Part shown: positions 9,490 through 21,238 of the stretch, piece after piece
How the letters are laid out: each line of letters begins with the position of its first letter
Numbering within the stretch: position 1 is the first letter of the stretch
Assembly (NCBI GenBank): GCA_037974335.1
Contig: CM075760.1
Span: forward strand, 39,150,182 to 39,214,181
Reading direction: 5' to 3'
DNA from: Prionace glauca
Taxonomy: Eukaryota > Chordata > Chondrichthyes > Carcharhiniformes > Carcharhinidae
Length of the DNA: 64,000 bases
The notes under the pieces: generated by a model
The model's input: only the letters and a program-made list of their open reading frames with translations
Told to the model about the DNA's origin: nothing
Databases searched by the model: none
Position numbers and translations under genes: made by a program

Positions 9490-11350
9490 AGTGATTCAGT
9501 CTCTTGTTGTGATTTGGTGTTTATCTGCTGAGGACAGTGTGTGGCTCGGTTACTTTAAATGCCTTCCTTTGTTAAACAGTTCGGTGTTTCTGCAATGTTT
9601 AGTCTCGGTGACATCTAGTGGCTGCGAGTTGCACCATCTACTCCACAAGCGTTTGAAATCTAACCTAATCTTAGCAAAATGTGTTAAAGTTTCTGCATTA
9701 ATGTCATGAACATGTCCCGCTTATTCACAATGCTGGTTTTGTTATGTTATTGTTGTGCTCATTGTGATTATTAGTTCCTTTGGTGATGGGCGGATTGGCT
9801 GGATTTTAAATTGAGATTTTCTGCCAATGTGAAATTTGATTCTGTTGAAACTGTTTGTAGAATTGAGCTGCTTCTGCATGAACCGGGTTTCAGTCCCTCG
9901 GTGATGTATTTTTCTGGTGAGGAGATTGTCTGTCTGGGTGACATTAAATAAGTAAAATTTGTGAAATGTTTTGGCGATTCTGCATTGTTCACACTCCGTG
10001 ATACTGAGCTGTTTATACGGTTTATGATTGAATACAAAGTCTGCGGGTTTTAAACTATTTGACGCATGCCCGCATACAGCAATCAGGCTTTATTGTATTT
10101 GTATTTTTTTTAAATTGTAACTGATAATTGTGTTAAACCAAATCACGGTTTATGCCACTCGTCCAAAATCTAGTTTGCCACTGTATTTACAATTTGGGAC
10201 ACATGCAATGATTTACCTCGGTGGCACCAGATGGCTGTAGCTTTTACTATCCAAATGTTTAAGTCTGTTTGAAATCTGTTTGAAATATGGCCCAATATGA
10301 ATAAAATGTGGTAAAGTTGCAATGTTTATTTGTTAGAGACATTCCACCTCCTCGCAATGCTATTGCTCTTATTCCAGATTTCTGTTTAGTTTAGCCGTTC
10401 ATATATTTGGTGACGGGCTGGTTTGCCGGATTGGATATTGAGACTTTTTTGCAAATGATATTTTTGATTTTGTTGGGTGGACAATTGAGTTGCGTCCCTG
10501 TGAAACGGATTCACTCCTTCATTGATGTGTTTTGGTGTTGTTTCTGTTGAGGAGGTTCTGTGGTTCGGTCACTGTGAATGTTTATCGTGTGTGAAATGGT
10601 GAAAGTGTGTTTCAGCATTGTTTCTGCAGTGTTTAAACTCGCTGACACTGAGCGGTTACATGTTTTCTGGTTGAATGCAAACAATCTTTGAGTTTGAAAA
10701 TCCTTGTAGGGAAAAAACAAGCAGCTTTTGGAAAAAAAAAGATATTACAGTATTTTTATAAATTTTAACTAAAGTTTACAAATTAAAATATATCATAACA
10801 TACAAAGTTTATTCGGACACTAACTCGTTGCTGTGACTAAAAACTTCTTATTAACAAGTTTAATCGTAAAATGAATATAAAGCAAACATGTTTAAATCGC
10901 TAATATACCTCCATATTCAACAAAGATTATTTTATATTAATATCATTATTCATTAATCCCTCACATGACCAGAAACGTTTCTAGACTGGAAATATTTTGT
11001 GATAATTTCAAAAACTATTTCAATGATAACAAGCTGTTTCCACAGCAGCGCTCAGTTCAACGAGATACTTTGCATTAATTGTTATATCCCGATGAAGTTC
11101 GCATTCACTTAAAAATGAGTTTTGGAGAATAAGACGTTGCTATTTGGCAATTTTTGTGCCCGATTATTACATCCTTTCTGTGCAGGCTCAACATTCCTTC
11201 CAAGTAATTTGTAGTTAGATGCCGAGATAATTAATCACTAATCTCATCTCAAAATTTGTGAAATGGGTTGGTGTTTCTCAATTGCTTCTGTATTTTTTAA
11301 GCTCAGTGATCCTGAGCGTTTACACTTTTTCCAACTAAATGAAAAAAAGA
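9490..11350. repeat. Diverged ~600-bp internal tandem duplications in the J-C intron
   Basis: Three blocks share an ordered set of words: 'ctgctgaggacagtgtgtggctcgg', 'tctgcaatgtttagtctcggtgaca' and 'aatgtgttaaagtttctgca'-like sequence near 9.53-9.70 kb; related words near 9.91-10.36 kb; and again at 10.54-10.72 kb with a third partial copy at 11.25-11.39 kb. Offsets are about 600-630 bp. Copies are strongly diverged, so this is an old duplication. Confidence 0.55.
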
Positions 11351-11479
11351 GACAAAATACGTTTAAGATTCCTTGTCAGGATAAAACAAACGGGTATCGG
11401 AAAAAAATGAAATAAATATATGTTAGAGCATGTTATTCCTGTTAACTGATGGTTACAGCCTAAAATAAATCATGAATTA

Positions 11480-11770
11480 TAATTCTTACTGTGTCACTAT
11501 ATCTCAGTTGGGGGACATTACACTACCCTAAATTTGTTACATTTGAGGTGCTCATTTTCAGAAAAAAAATATTCGTCCAGTTTTCGAGATTCGAGACAGA
11601 CAGGAAGAGGTAGATAAAATTCGAAGGGAATTTTGAAATGAATATCAGTTTAATTCAAAATAAGTTTTTGATTTTTGTTGTCCTAATGTGACAAATGGTC
11701 AATTAGAATCCCTCAGTTTGAATGAACTTGACAGAGTGAACACAGTTTTCTGACAGGTAGAATTCGCTAA
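11480..11770. repeat. Intronic duplication, copy 1 (pairs with 12.81 kb)
   Basis: It shares 'attcttactgtgtcact', 'gctcattttcag', 'aaatgaatatcagtttaat' and 'gagaatcc'-like words in the same order with 12808-13050, at an offset of about 1.3 kb. Confidence 0.6.
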
Positions 11771-12807
11771 CACGAAGCAATTGGTTTTATAACGGTGTTT
11801 CAATTGTCGTAAGGTGTCCGCAGAAACTGGCTAGAGATTGACAAGTTAATACTTGAAATTCAAAAAGATTAATTTGTATAAAAATATTATGATAATATTA
11901 TAAAACTAATATTTGCTCTGTGCTTAATATCCTGTCCTCTGTGCCTAACATCCTGTCTCCATTACTGCTGAACACAGAATAGAGTTACTGGATGAATAAA
12001 TGACAGAATAGAAGAACTGATTCCATTTGAGCATTATGTTTAATTCTTATTAAATATTAAACTGAAGTAAAGGTCTCGACTTATTTTGTGCATCATGTTT
12101 CAGCGTTGGACAGGATTTGAATCAATTGTCCTCAGTGAATTTTTCACTGTTTAATTCAGATTTTCTGAAATTAAACGATATGTTCAGTAACTAAATTATA
12201 TGGATTGTCTAAATTATTAAATCTAAGAAGCAGTTTCATTGATCTCAAACAGCCAGGCCGTTATTGCAGGTACAAATTCAGAAGCATGCATTTTTAATAC
12301 GTTTGTAGGTTATAATAAGGCATCCGGAGTAAAAGTGGAAATGAAAACATTACAATGTGATTCGATTTAAGCAAATAAATTACAGATGTCTGAATATTTC
12401 CACTCAGTAATTTGAAGTTTATAGTTTAAAATTCAGTTGGAACCTAATTACTTCACAATGTTCCAGGCAAAGGCAAGTTTTGAATGATTGAAAACTGATT
12501 TTATTATGGAGTACAAATCAGTAACAGGAGAACTAACTGCCAATTAATAATAACAAAATATAATATTGGTGCTAATTAATTCAAAACAAAAGACCTTGAA
12601 TAGTGCATTGGCGTGTAAAATATCATCTATTTTAGAGAATATTTAATTGTGTCGAAAATGAATTCAGAAACAAAACATTTCTTTATCAACTATGCTCAGC
12701 TCGATAAAGCATTTTGCCTTGATTATTTTATTAATTACATTTAATTAAGAAATTGGATCGAATCAGGTAATGATTTTCAATGTAAATGTTTCTTGGTTAT
12801 TTTAATT

Positions 12808-13050
12808 CTTACTGTGTCACTGCATCTCTGTAGGGACATTGATTTTTGATTGCTCATTTTCAGCGAAATTACATTTTACATTGTTTTTGAGAGGTGATAA
12901 ATAATTAAAAGTCGAAGAGAGTTTTCAAATGAATATCAGTTTAATTTAAAATGAGTTATTGATTATCTGTTGTTGTAAGTTGACCATTGATCAATGAGAA
13001 TCCAACAGTTCGAATGAAATTTACAGATTGAACAGAACAATCTGCTGGGA
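12808..13050. repeat. Intronic duplication, copy 2 (pairs with 11.48 kb)
   Basis: Second copy of the 11.48-kb block in the same orientation, with several small gaps. Nothing coding is seen. Confidence 0.6.
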
Positions 13051-13559
13051 ACTCGACTGTTGCACCGTTTGTGTCTGTTCTGTTTTTGTACGCGTGATCA
13101 CTGTGTTGGGACCAGGAATCTCCCTGACTGGCTGTAAATCTTTTGGTTCCTTCTGCTATATTTCGGGGAGTGAAATTTGATTTATTTCTTGAATACACTT
13201 GTGTCTGTGAGAAATGTGACAGTTTGACTTGATATTTGACTCAGTGTCTCAGAAATGAGATCCCGAAAGCATATTGTGACCATCAGAGAGAGCAGAAACT
13301 TCAGACTGTAGAGGGAGAATTGGGTAATTTTTAAGCATTGATGCACCCACCTTGGGGATGTTCGATGAGCCAGTACAAAGTGAGATTTATTTCATGGTGC
13401 TCCATACCACAGCAGCCCCTGGCCTGTTTAGTATGACAGTTGAACGGTCAGATTCATTTGCATCTTATTTTTAATCTTCTAAAGGTGTTTTAGAGTCATT
13501 TGCTCGGCCAGAATTTTTAATCTTCCCTAATTATTCCTTCAAAGTGTTGATGTGAAGCA

Positions 13560-13925
13560 TCCTTGAATCACTGCAGTCCATGTGCTGCAGGCATTCACCA
13601 TGCTGTAAGGCAGAAAGTTCCAGGATTTTGACCCAGCGACTATGAATGAACTGAGATATTGTTTCAAGTCAGGATGGTGTGTGTTGTGGAGTGGAGCTTG
13701 CAGCTAATAGTGTTCGTATGTGACTGCTACCCTTGTCCTTTTAGGATGTAAAGGCAGCGCCTTTGGACAGTGTATTCTATGGAGCCTTGGTGAATTGTTG
13801 CAGTGCATGTTGTATATAATACACAGTGCTGACACTGCTTGTTAGTGATGGAGAGAGCGAATAGGGTGAATGAATGGGGCGAGTAATCTTGTGGGTGGCT
13901 TTGCCCTGGATTGTGTTAAATTTGG
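13560..13925 (+). repeat. Interspersed repeat, same family as 3.69 kb
   Basis: It contains TTTTGACCCAGCGACTATG, TACCCTTGTCCTTTTAGGAT, GGAGCCTTGGTGAATTG, GCAGTGCATGTTGTATATA and GGCTTTGCCCTGGATTGTG. It is a longer copy of the 3.69-kb family. No open frame is present and its class is unknown to me. Confidence 0.6.
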
Positions 13926-14099
13926 TGAGATTTTATAAATTTCGCTCCTCGAGGAAAGAGGAAATTATTCAATTGTGACTGACTTGTGAAAGATTTAAAT
14001 GTTTTTCCAACCTTTGCCCCGCAGCCCCTATTGTGCTCACTTGTCACTCCCACTTACTGTGTGCGTGGGTGAGTACGTGTGGAGTGAGTGTGCTTTTCC

Positions 14100-15380
14100 A
14101 GACTGAATCAGCCAGATAGAGACATACACACATCACACACATAAATACACACATACACACGTTCATATACTCTCACACATGCACACATACATACGTCCAA
14201 TTACTTTTTCTCTCATACGATATCTCTCACATACATTCTCTTTTTCTCACGGTCCAAATACTCTCAAATACAAATATAGACATACTCTCGCTCTCTCAAT
14301 CAGTCTCTCATACCCTCATACACAAAAGCACTCACGCACACAACCCCATACACATTCTCTCTTACAAGCAGACAGACACACTCACATAAGCACAGTCGCA
14401 CTCTCTCCCCGCACTCTGTCACAAACGCTGTTGTCTCGCATTTATTCACGCACAGTCTCTCACAACTTTTCTTGCACACGCATCTCTCCCTCTCTCACAC
14501 ACACATATATATTTCTATCTCTCTTGCACACACTATCTCGCACCTGTACATTCTTGCTCTCACATACTAGCTCTCTCACAAACGTAGACCCATGCACACA
14601 CTCTTACACACACTCTTACACACCTACACAATATCTCACATAACCACAGTCCCGAGCACATATTCTCCGTCTCACACACACAAACACACACACTCACACA
14701 TGCACGCACTATCCCTCTCACGTTCTCTCTTCCATACTCTCACTCCGTCTCACACTCATTCACATGCTCTCTCTCTCATACGAACACTTGCAGACGCATT
14801 CTCTCACACAGACACACATTTCTTTTCACACGCTCACTCCCTTACGCATTGTGTCACACGGCACAATCTTGCTCTCAAATACTCTCTCTCTCACAAACAT
14901 CATTCTATCACACGCACACAGTCTCTCCGTCTCTTACACACGAACACATCTGTTTACGCAATGTATCTCTCTTAAACACTCCAACTATCACAGACATATG
15001 TTCTCTCAACAGTTATTTCACTCACACACACTCACACATCTCCTCTGTCTAATTTTAACACTTTTTCTCGCTCACACATGCTCTGCCCGCCCCTCCACAC
15101 ACACACACGCACACACACACTTTGAAGAACAGAGACACACATAAAGAATTACTCTTCAAACACATTCTTCTCACACTCACACACACACACATTCTCTATC
15201 TCACAGATCCTTTCTCCCACACACTCCTCTTGCACACACAGATCACTGTCTCACACACGTACAAAAGTACTCATGTGTCTGACACCCTCTCACACACAAC
15301 GTCTCTCTCTCACACACGAAAACTCTCTCTCTCTGACACCCACGCACACACACACACTCACTCACACACTCACACACACA

Positions 15381-15413
<33 letters not shown>

Positions 15414-15660
15414 TGCTTCTATCATCCACACACATTGCACACATCTTTCTCACTCACACGCAATCCACGCACACTTTCACACACTCATGAACATATTATT
15501 TTGCTTTCCAACAGACACACTGTCCCCTCTTGCAAACGCAGCCCACACGTGCAAACGCAGTCTATCACTCACAGGTACCCTGACACACATTCACCCTCTC
15601 TCTCTCTCACACACACACCCCCAAACACCCTCTCACACACTTTCCATCTCACATACGTCA
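14100..15660. repeat. CA/CT-rich microsatellite tract (about 1.5 kb)
   Basis: Long mixed runs of CACACA and CTCTCT on the + strand, with a pure (AC)n core near 15345-15412. All open frames here translate into His/Thr/Ser/Leu repeats and are artefacts. The transcribed-sense strand is almost free of G. Confidence 0.95.
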
Positions 15661-15683
15661 GAGTGACTGTCCTTGACATCATT

Positions 15684-15975
15684 GAATAGAATCAGGAGGT
15701 CATTCAGCCCATCGAGTCTGCATCAACAGCAATCCCACCAAAGCCCTATCCCCATAAACACATGTATTTACCTGAACTAGTCTCCCTGACACCATGGGGC
15801 AATTTAACATGGCCAATCCACCGAATCCGCACATCTTTGAACTGTGGGAGGAAACAGGAGCACCCGAAGGCCACCAAAGCAGACACGGGGTGAACTTGCT
15901 AACTCCACACACAATTACCATATCGGAAATTGAACTGTGAGAAAGCAGCACTAATCACTGTGTCACCGCGCCCAT
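15684..15975 (-). repeat. tRNA-derived SINE, near full length
   Basis: Read on the minus strand it has the tRNA-like head (the + strand shows AGCACTAATCACTGTGTCAC at the head end), then the ACAGTTCAAAGATGTGCGGA and GGCCATGTTAAATTGCCCC body, and a tail near 15690. It sits between the two microsatellite tracts of the J-C intron. Confidence 0.75.
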
Positions 15976-16564
15976 ACCACTACCCCCTACCCCCCAATAA
16001 TATTTGAATGAGGGTGGGATCGAGGAGCCCGAGTAAAACTCAAGTGAATAAGTTTCGGCGGGAAATTCTTCTCTGTTTGGAGTCATATTTAGCACAAAGC
16101 AAGATGGTATTCGTTGTTGGAGGTCAAACATCCAAGTTGAAATATCATTGCAGGAGTTCGGCAGGGGACTGTTCTGGGACCAACAATCTTCTATTGCTTC
16201 ATCAATGACACATTCCATCCAACATGAGGTCAGAAGTAGGGATTTCCATGTGTTACACCGGACACAAAGACACAATCAATAAGAAGGGATCTGGCTGAGA
16301 CTAAGTCCGCCTGGCTCCCCAATACTGGTGTAAACTTGGTGTTTGATTCCTGTGTGACCCTAGTTTTGCTGGAAGCTTCCCTTCCAGCTCCCTCAGTCTG
16401 TCTATTTGTTCACTGATCCGTGTTTCTGAAAGAAAGGCCCCGACATTAAAGCAGCTGCCCGGTGATCTACACTGATTCCTGACTTTACACAGCCCTGTTA
16501 CTGAAAGCTGATCAATGGAGAGAATCGGGAAAAGATCAATGGAGAGGGAGAGGAGGAGGTGGCT

Positions 16565-18260
16565 CACTGACTCTCTCACCCTCACCCACACTCACTCACT
16601 CATCCTCAATCTCTCATCCTCACTCAAACAACTTCACTCACTCACCCTCATTTACCCACCTTCCCTTGCTGACACCATCTCACTCACTCATCCCCAATCA
16701 CTCATCCCCAATCACTCGTCCCCAATCACTCATCCTCAATCACTCATCCCCAATCACTCATCCCCAATCACTCATCCTCAATCACTCATCCCCAATCACT
16801 CATCCCCAATCACTCATCCTCAATCACTCATCCCCACTCACTCAACTTCACTCATCCCCACTCACTCATCTTTACTGACTCACTCTTACTCACTCAGCCT
16901 CACTTACGCTTACTCATTCACCCTCACTCACTCACCCTCACTCACTCACCCTTGCTCACTCATCCACCCCCACGCACTCACCCCCACGCACTCACCCTCA
17001 GAAATTCACTGATCCTCATTCACCCTGAGTCACTCACACTCAAATTCACTCACTCACAATTTCTCACTCATATTCGCTCACTCACTCTCATCCATCCTCA
17101 CTCACTCACCCACACTCACTCACAAACCCTCATTCAACTTCACTCGTTCAACCTCAATTATACACCCTGATTCACTCATCCCCACACCCTCACTTACTCA
17201 CATTCGCTCACTCACCTCCATTCACTCACTCTCACACCCTCACTCACGCACCCACATTCACTCACTCATACGCACTCACCCTTACACACCCTCATTCACA
17301 CGCCCTCATTCACTCACTGTCACTCAGCCACCCAGACTCATACACCATCACTCACTCAACCTCACTCACTGACTTAGAGTCTCAATCAGACACCAATATT
17401 CATACTCATCTTCATTCACTTATCCCACTAGTCCTCTCTCACTCACCCAGTCTCACTCATTCTCACTCACTCACCCCATTCACTCACCCTATTCACTCAC
17501 TCACCTCAATTATCCACCCTCACTCATCCAGTCTCACTCACGTACTGCACTTACCCACTCTCTCTCATCCAGTCTTATTCACTCTCACTCACTCACCTAC
17601 TCATCCCCACAGACTCAAGCTCAACGACCCTCTCTCACACATTTACGCCACCTCATCCATTCAAACTCACTCAGACTCACGCACCCACATTCACTCACAC
17701 ACCCTCACATACTGACCACCACTCAACTTCATGCACCCTAACTCACAGATCCTCAATCATTTGTCCTCCCTCAAACACCTTCACTCACTCACCCTCATTC
17801 TCCCACCCATCCACATTCATTCTCCCTCACACACTCTCACACACCAACCTCAATAACACACCCTGACTCACTCACTCTCATTCCTCACTTACTCAGTCAC
17901 ATTCACTTCCTCATCCTCATTCACTCACTCTCACTCACCCACCTCCACTAACCTTCACACATCCTCACTCACTCTCCCTCATTCTTTCATTCTTGCTTAC
18001 TTACACTCATCCAGCCACCTTCACTCACATTCAGCCACCTTCACTCACCTACCCTCTCTCTCACACACCCTCAACTGCTCACGCTCTCTCACCCTCACCC
18101 ACACTTACTCACCCTCAATCACTCTTCCCTACTCAAAGAACTTCACTCACTCACCCTCACTTACCCACCTTCTGTCGCTCACACAACATCACTCATCCAC
18201 TCTCACTCATTCAATCACTCACCCTCACGCACTCACATTCTCTCACTCACACTCACTGAA
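16565..18260. repeat. TCAC tetranucleotide and derived minisatellite (about 1.7 kb)
   Basis: CTCA/TCAC units dominate. Within 16680-16850 a 14-bp unit CACTCATCCCCAAT is repeated, with CCTCAAT variants spaced about every third copy, a small higher-order pattern. The + strand is C-rich and G-poor throughout. It encodes no protein. Confidence 0.95.
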
Positions 18261-18369
18261 TCTGTATGGGGAGGTCTGCAATGAGAGAGAAGAAAGATCT
18301 CAAGTGGCAGTTTGGTGTTTAAATGTGGGGGCTGCCCTGGGAGTGCAGAGTGCTGGAGGGAATCGCTGG

Positions 18370-18970
18370 GGACTCGGGGCCGGGGACAATGGCAAAGAGT
18401 CAGGGGAGAACAGGAGGCGTGGGAAAGGGCAGAGAGGAGGGGGTGGGGCAGGGAGAGAGCCAGGGGAAACAGCAGAGAGCTGGGGGAAAGGCAAAGAGGC
18501 GGGGGAAAGGGCACACAGCTGGAGAACAGGGTGAAATGCCTGGGGAAAGGGCAGAGAGAGAGGAGAAAGGGCAGGGAGCAGGGGAAAGGGCAGAGAGACC
18601 AGTGAAAGGGGAGAGAGCCGAGAGAAAGGACAGAGAGATGGGTGAAAGGGCAGAAAGACCAGGGAAAGAGGAAAGAGCCAGGAGAAAGGGCAGGGAGGCA
18701 GGAGAAAGGGCAGGGAGTCGGCGGAAAGGGCAGGAGAGTCAGGGGGAAACGTCAGAGAGCTGGAGGAAAGGTGAAAGAGGGTAGGGAGCAGAGACAGAGG
18801 GCAGAGAGCTGGGGGAAAGCGTAGGGGGCTGAGATGGGGGAGAGGACATAGAGCTGGAGGGAAGTGTAGAGAGCCAGGTGGAAATACAGAGAGCTGGAAG
18901 AGGGAAAAAGCCATCGTGAAAGGCAAAGAGCCATGGGATCAGGGCAAAGAGCTGGGGACAATGGACAGAG
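18370..18970 (+). repeat. G-rich purine minisatellite with AGCT sites, switch-like
   Basis: Irregular ~17-22-bp units based on GGGGAAAGGGCAGAGAGCT. AGCT palindromes, the preferred target context of activation-induced deaminase in mammalian switch regions, occur at 18478, 18517, 18758, 18807, 18852, 18892 and 18950. The transcribed-sense strand is G-rich, the orientation that favours R-loops in mammalian switch regions. The tract ends about 970 bp before CH1, inside the J-C intron. A switching role is inferred from composition and position only. Confidence 0.8.
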
Positions 18971-19002
18971 AGCAGGAGACGGACGGCCGGAGTGAGAAGG
19001 TT

Positions 19003-19290
19003 CAAAACAGAGCTAGCACCACAATCAGCTCATGTGTAATCTCAGTGAATGATGGAGGAGACTTCAGGGCCCGAATGGCCAACTCTTACTATTAACGTGT
19101 GATCCTTCAATTAGTCAATGTTGCATTTATTTGAATTTATAATCACATTTAGAGTTTCCTGATCATTCAGTAAGTATTCATTCTGTAGGTATTTTTGACG
19201 CAAAGTCACTAATCTCCGTTTTGTGGAGGGAGAGGCAGTGAGTTGGAGAGAGGAAGGGGCATCTATCAGTTTGAACACAGGCAATTTCCA
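19003..19290. other. Unannotated J-C intron segment
   Basis: Ordinary intronic sequence; one more AGCT lies at 19011. Nothing else was recognised. Confidence 0.5.
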
Positions 19291-19294
19291 AAAT

Positions 19295-19440
19295 TAGTGT
19301 GGAGATGCTGGCGTTAGGTTGGTGTGGGCACAGTAAGGATTCTCACAACACCAGGTTAAAGTCAATAGGTTTATTTGGAATCGCGAGCTTTTGGAGCTCC
19401 CTCATCAAGTGAATGGATAATATGAATGAAGAGACAACTT
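19295..19440 (+). repeat. Short interspersed repeat with palindromic ends (family FB)
   Basis: It begins GTGGAGATGCTGGCGTTAGG and continues with TCACAACACCAGGTTAAAG, AGGTTTATTTGGAATCGCGA and GAGCTTTTGGAGCTCC. Relatives lie at 35.24, 41.41 and 45.71 kb, where the other end is the inverse of this one. Likely a foldback or MITE-like family. Confidence 0.6.
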
Positions 19441-19695
19441 CTTCATCACAAAGTGCTGGTGTTAGAGAAATAAATAGTTGTGGCAATAATGGAGAAAATC
19501 TTTGCTCTTCTCTGTTAATCCAATGAATGATGTATTATTTTGAGACTATCACTATGTTTTTTTCTTCCCAATCTGATAGAGTGGAAACAGCGATATGAGT
19601 TTCTACAGAGATGGCGATTCCCAAATGATAGAAGTAACATAATCTCAAAGGTGGATGTAGGTTTTAATCGGGAAATATTAGGATAAGTTCATAAT
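19441..19695. other. Unannotated J-C intron segment
   Basis: No gene or known repeat recognised. Confidence 0.4.
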
Positions 19696-19699
19696 TCTA

Positions 19700-19850
19700 A
19701 TCAATGTTCGAGATAGAAGCATAGAAAATATCAGCTGGAGTAGGCCATTCGGCCCTTTGAGCCTTCTCCGCCATTCACTTTGGTCAGAGCTCGTCAATAC
19801 TTGATCATACCTACTACTCATGTCCCTTTAACACCAAGAGCTATATCTAA
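19700..19850 (-). repeat. CR1-like LINE 3'-tail fragment
   Basis: ATAGAAGCATAGAAAATATC followed by GGAGTAGGCCATTCGGCCC is the reverse complement of a CR1-type 3' end ('gggccgaatggcctactcc'). Only the terminal ~150 bp remain, directly before CH1. Confidence 0.6.
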
Positions 19851-19937
19851 TATAGAATCATCTTTGTAACAATATGTTTGATGACTTAATAAACGCAAAT
19901 AAGAGTCTAACTTGTTCAATCGCCTATTCTTTCCCAG

Positions 19938-20237
19938 CGACACCATCTTCGCCCACTCTATACAGCCTGGTCTCCTCCTGTCAGCAACACAACTCCGACG
20001 GCTCCGTCATCTACGGATGTTTGGCGATGGATTACTTTCCAGATGTCTCCAAATTGACCTGGAAGAAAAATGGGCAGCAGATCACCACTGGGTTTAAGAC
20101 TTACCCATCAGTGAGAAACACGAAGGGAACCTACACCCTGAGCAGCCAGTTAACCATCACCGACTCAGCGGGAGAATGCCCCAGAATTGACTGTGAGGTT
20201 CGACACAGCGGCTCAGTCAAGAGCATTGAAATGCAAT
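19938..20237 (+). CDS. IGHM: IgM heavy chain CH1 exon
   Basis: The first constant domain of a mu-type heavy chain; it pairs with the light-chain constant domain. The acceptor TTTCCCAG ends at 19937. The J-derived G completes GCG, then [14 protein letters not shown]. The C1-set core is visible: Cys in [12 protein letters not shown], Trp in KLTWKKNG, Cys in RIDCEVRH. The cysteine in LVSSC, near the N terminus, is in position for the heavy-light disulfide. The exon is 300 bp, phase 1 at both ends, and the donor is GTAAGT at 20238. There is no stop or frameshift. I judge it functional. Confidence 0.95.
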
Positions 20238-20446
20238 GTAAGTGTTGTGTAGCTTGCTTAAAACAGAAACGCTGTGGAAAACCTGTGTAGGGCCTTGGTT
20301 ATAACTCATTTAAATAGATGTGCATAATCTGGACCCATGGATTGTCCCGGTTAGTGTCTATTGACTGCAAATGAGTTAGTAATGTAGAAAGAAGTGTGTT
20401 TGATCAACATCTTCTGCAAGAAATGACTAATGTGTGTTTTCTGAAG

Positions 20447-20761
20447 GTCCTAAAGATGACATCCCCCCAACTGTTATCCTCACCGTGAGTTCCAGTGAAG
20501 AAATCACACGCAGGAAATTTGCAACCATTGTCTGTTCGATAATCGATTTCCAGCCAAAGTCAATGACGGTGAAGTGGCTGAAGAATGGGGAACCCATGGA
20601 TTCAGGAATTGTCACTTCTCCCGCCTGGAAAGTGAACGGGAACTTCTCGGCCAGCAGTCGGCTGACAGTCTCCGCGCGGGAATGGCTCAGCAAAGCGGTC
20701 TATACCTGCCAGGTCACTCATCAAGGATTCACTCAGAGTCAGAACATCAGCGCATCTCTGG
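20447..20761 (+). CDS. IGHM: IgM heavy chain CH2 exon
   Basis: Second constant domain, 315 bp, phase 1 on both sides, 209 bp after CH1. The acceptor is TTTTCTGAAG and the donor GTAAGA at 20762. It encodes [13 protein letters not shown] near the start, with intradomain cysteines in [10 protein letters not shown] and VYTCQVTH and Trp in VKWLKNGEP. Predicted N-glycosylation sequons are NFS and NIS. Presence of CH2 distinguishes this cluster from the CH2-lacking IgM1gj form described in nurse shark. Confidence 0.95.
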
Positions 20762-20914
20762 GTAAGAGACTCAAACCGAGGATAAAATATACCATTCTGA
20801 TGTTAGTCGGAATTAGGGATCTATTAAAGTTAGTACAAAGCATCGAACAACTTCTAATTTACTGACATGTTGTTTGCTGCATTAGGACACTGCCCCATTC
20901 AGAATTTCATCCCA

Positions 20915-21238
20915 ACAGCAATTTTTTGTTATTCCTTCATGAGATGTGCATTTATTTCCCATCCCTGAGGGCACTGAAGTGTCAATCACTTTGCTCTGGA
21001 GTCACATGCATTCCAGGCTAGACAAAGAGAACAAATTTACTTTTCTGAAGAACATTCGTGAACCAGTATGGGCTTTTACAACAATGACCTCATGATGATA
21101 ATTTGACTTAGAATTATAGATTTTTATTAAATTCACATTTCACCATCTGCAGTGGTAAGATTCGAATCTATTTCCTCAGAGTCTTGCCCTAGGTTACAAA
21201 CCCATTGATAACACACCATGCCACTTGCTCCCTTTGAA
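20915..21238 (-). repeat. tRNA-derived SINE in the CH2-CH3 intron
   Basis: On the + strand it runs from the tail (ATTTATTTCCCATCCCTGAG) through GGAGTCACATGCATTCCAG and TTTTACAACAATGACCTCA to the tRNA-like head at the right end (GTGGTAAGATTCGAATCTA, then AACACACCATGCCACTTG). The family matches the 54.41-kb element in opposite orientation. It is an old copy. Confidence 0.7.

Larger units (their letters stand above)
9294..19937 (+). other. J-CH1 intron (10.6 kb)
   Basis: The intron runs from GTAAGA at 9294 to TTTCCCAG ending at 19937. It contains, in order: diverged internal duplications (9.49-13.05 kb), an interspersed repeat, CA/CT microsatellite, a SINE, TCAC tetranucleotide repeat, a G-rich AGCT-bearing minisatellite, and short repeat tails. 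In jawed vertebrates this intron is where heavy-chain enhancers and, in tetrapods, switch regions lie. No enhancer motif was firmly identified. Confidence 0.85.

Noticed and set aside
14179-15689. Several + strand open frames of 120-154 codons
   Set aside because: They are translations of CA/CT microsatellite (His/Thr/Ser/Leu repeats) with no splice or domain support.
16515-18259. Open frames rich in THSPSLTHP-like repeats
   Set aside because: Simple-sequence artefacts of TCAC repeats in an intron.
18300-18926. 208-codon minus frame, proline/leucine-rich
   Set aside because: Antisense of the G-rich minisatellite; overlapping open frames in several registers show it is a compositional effect.
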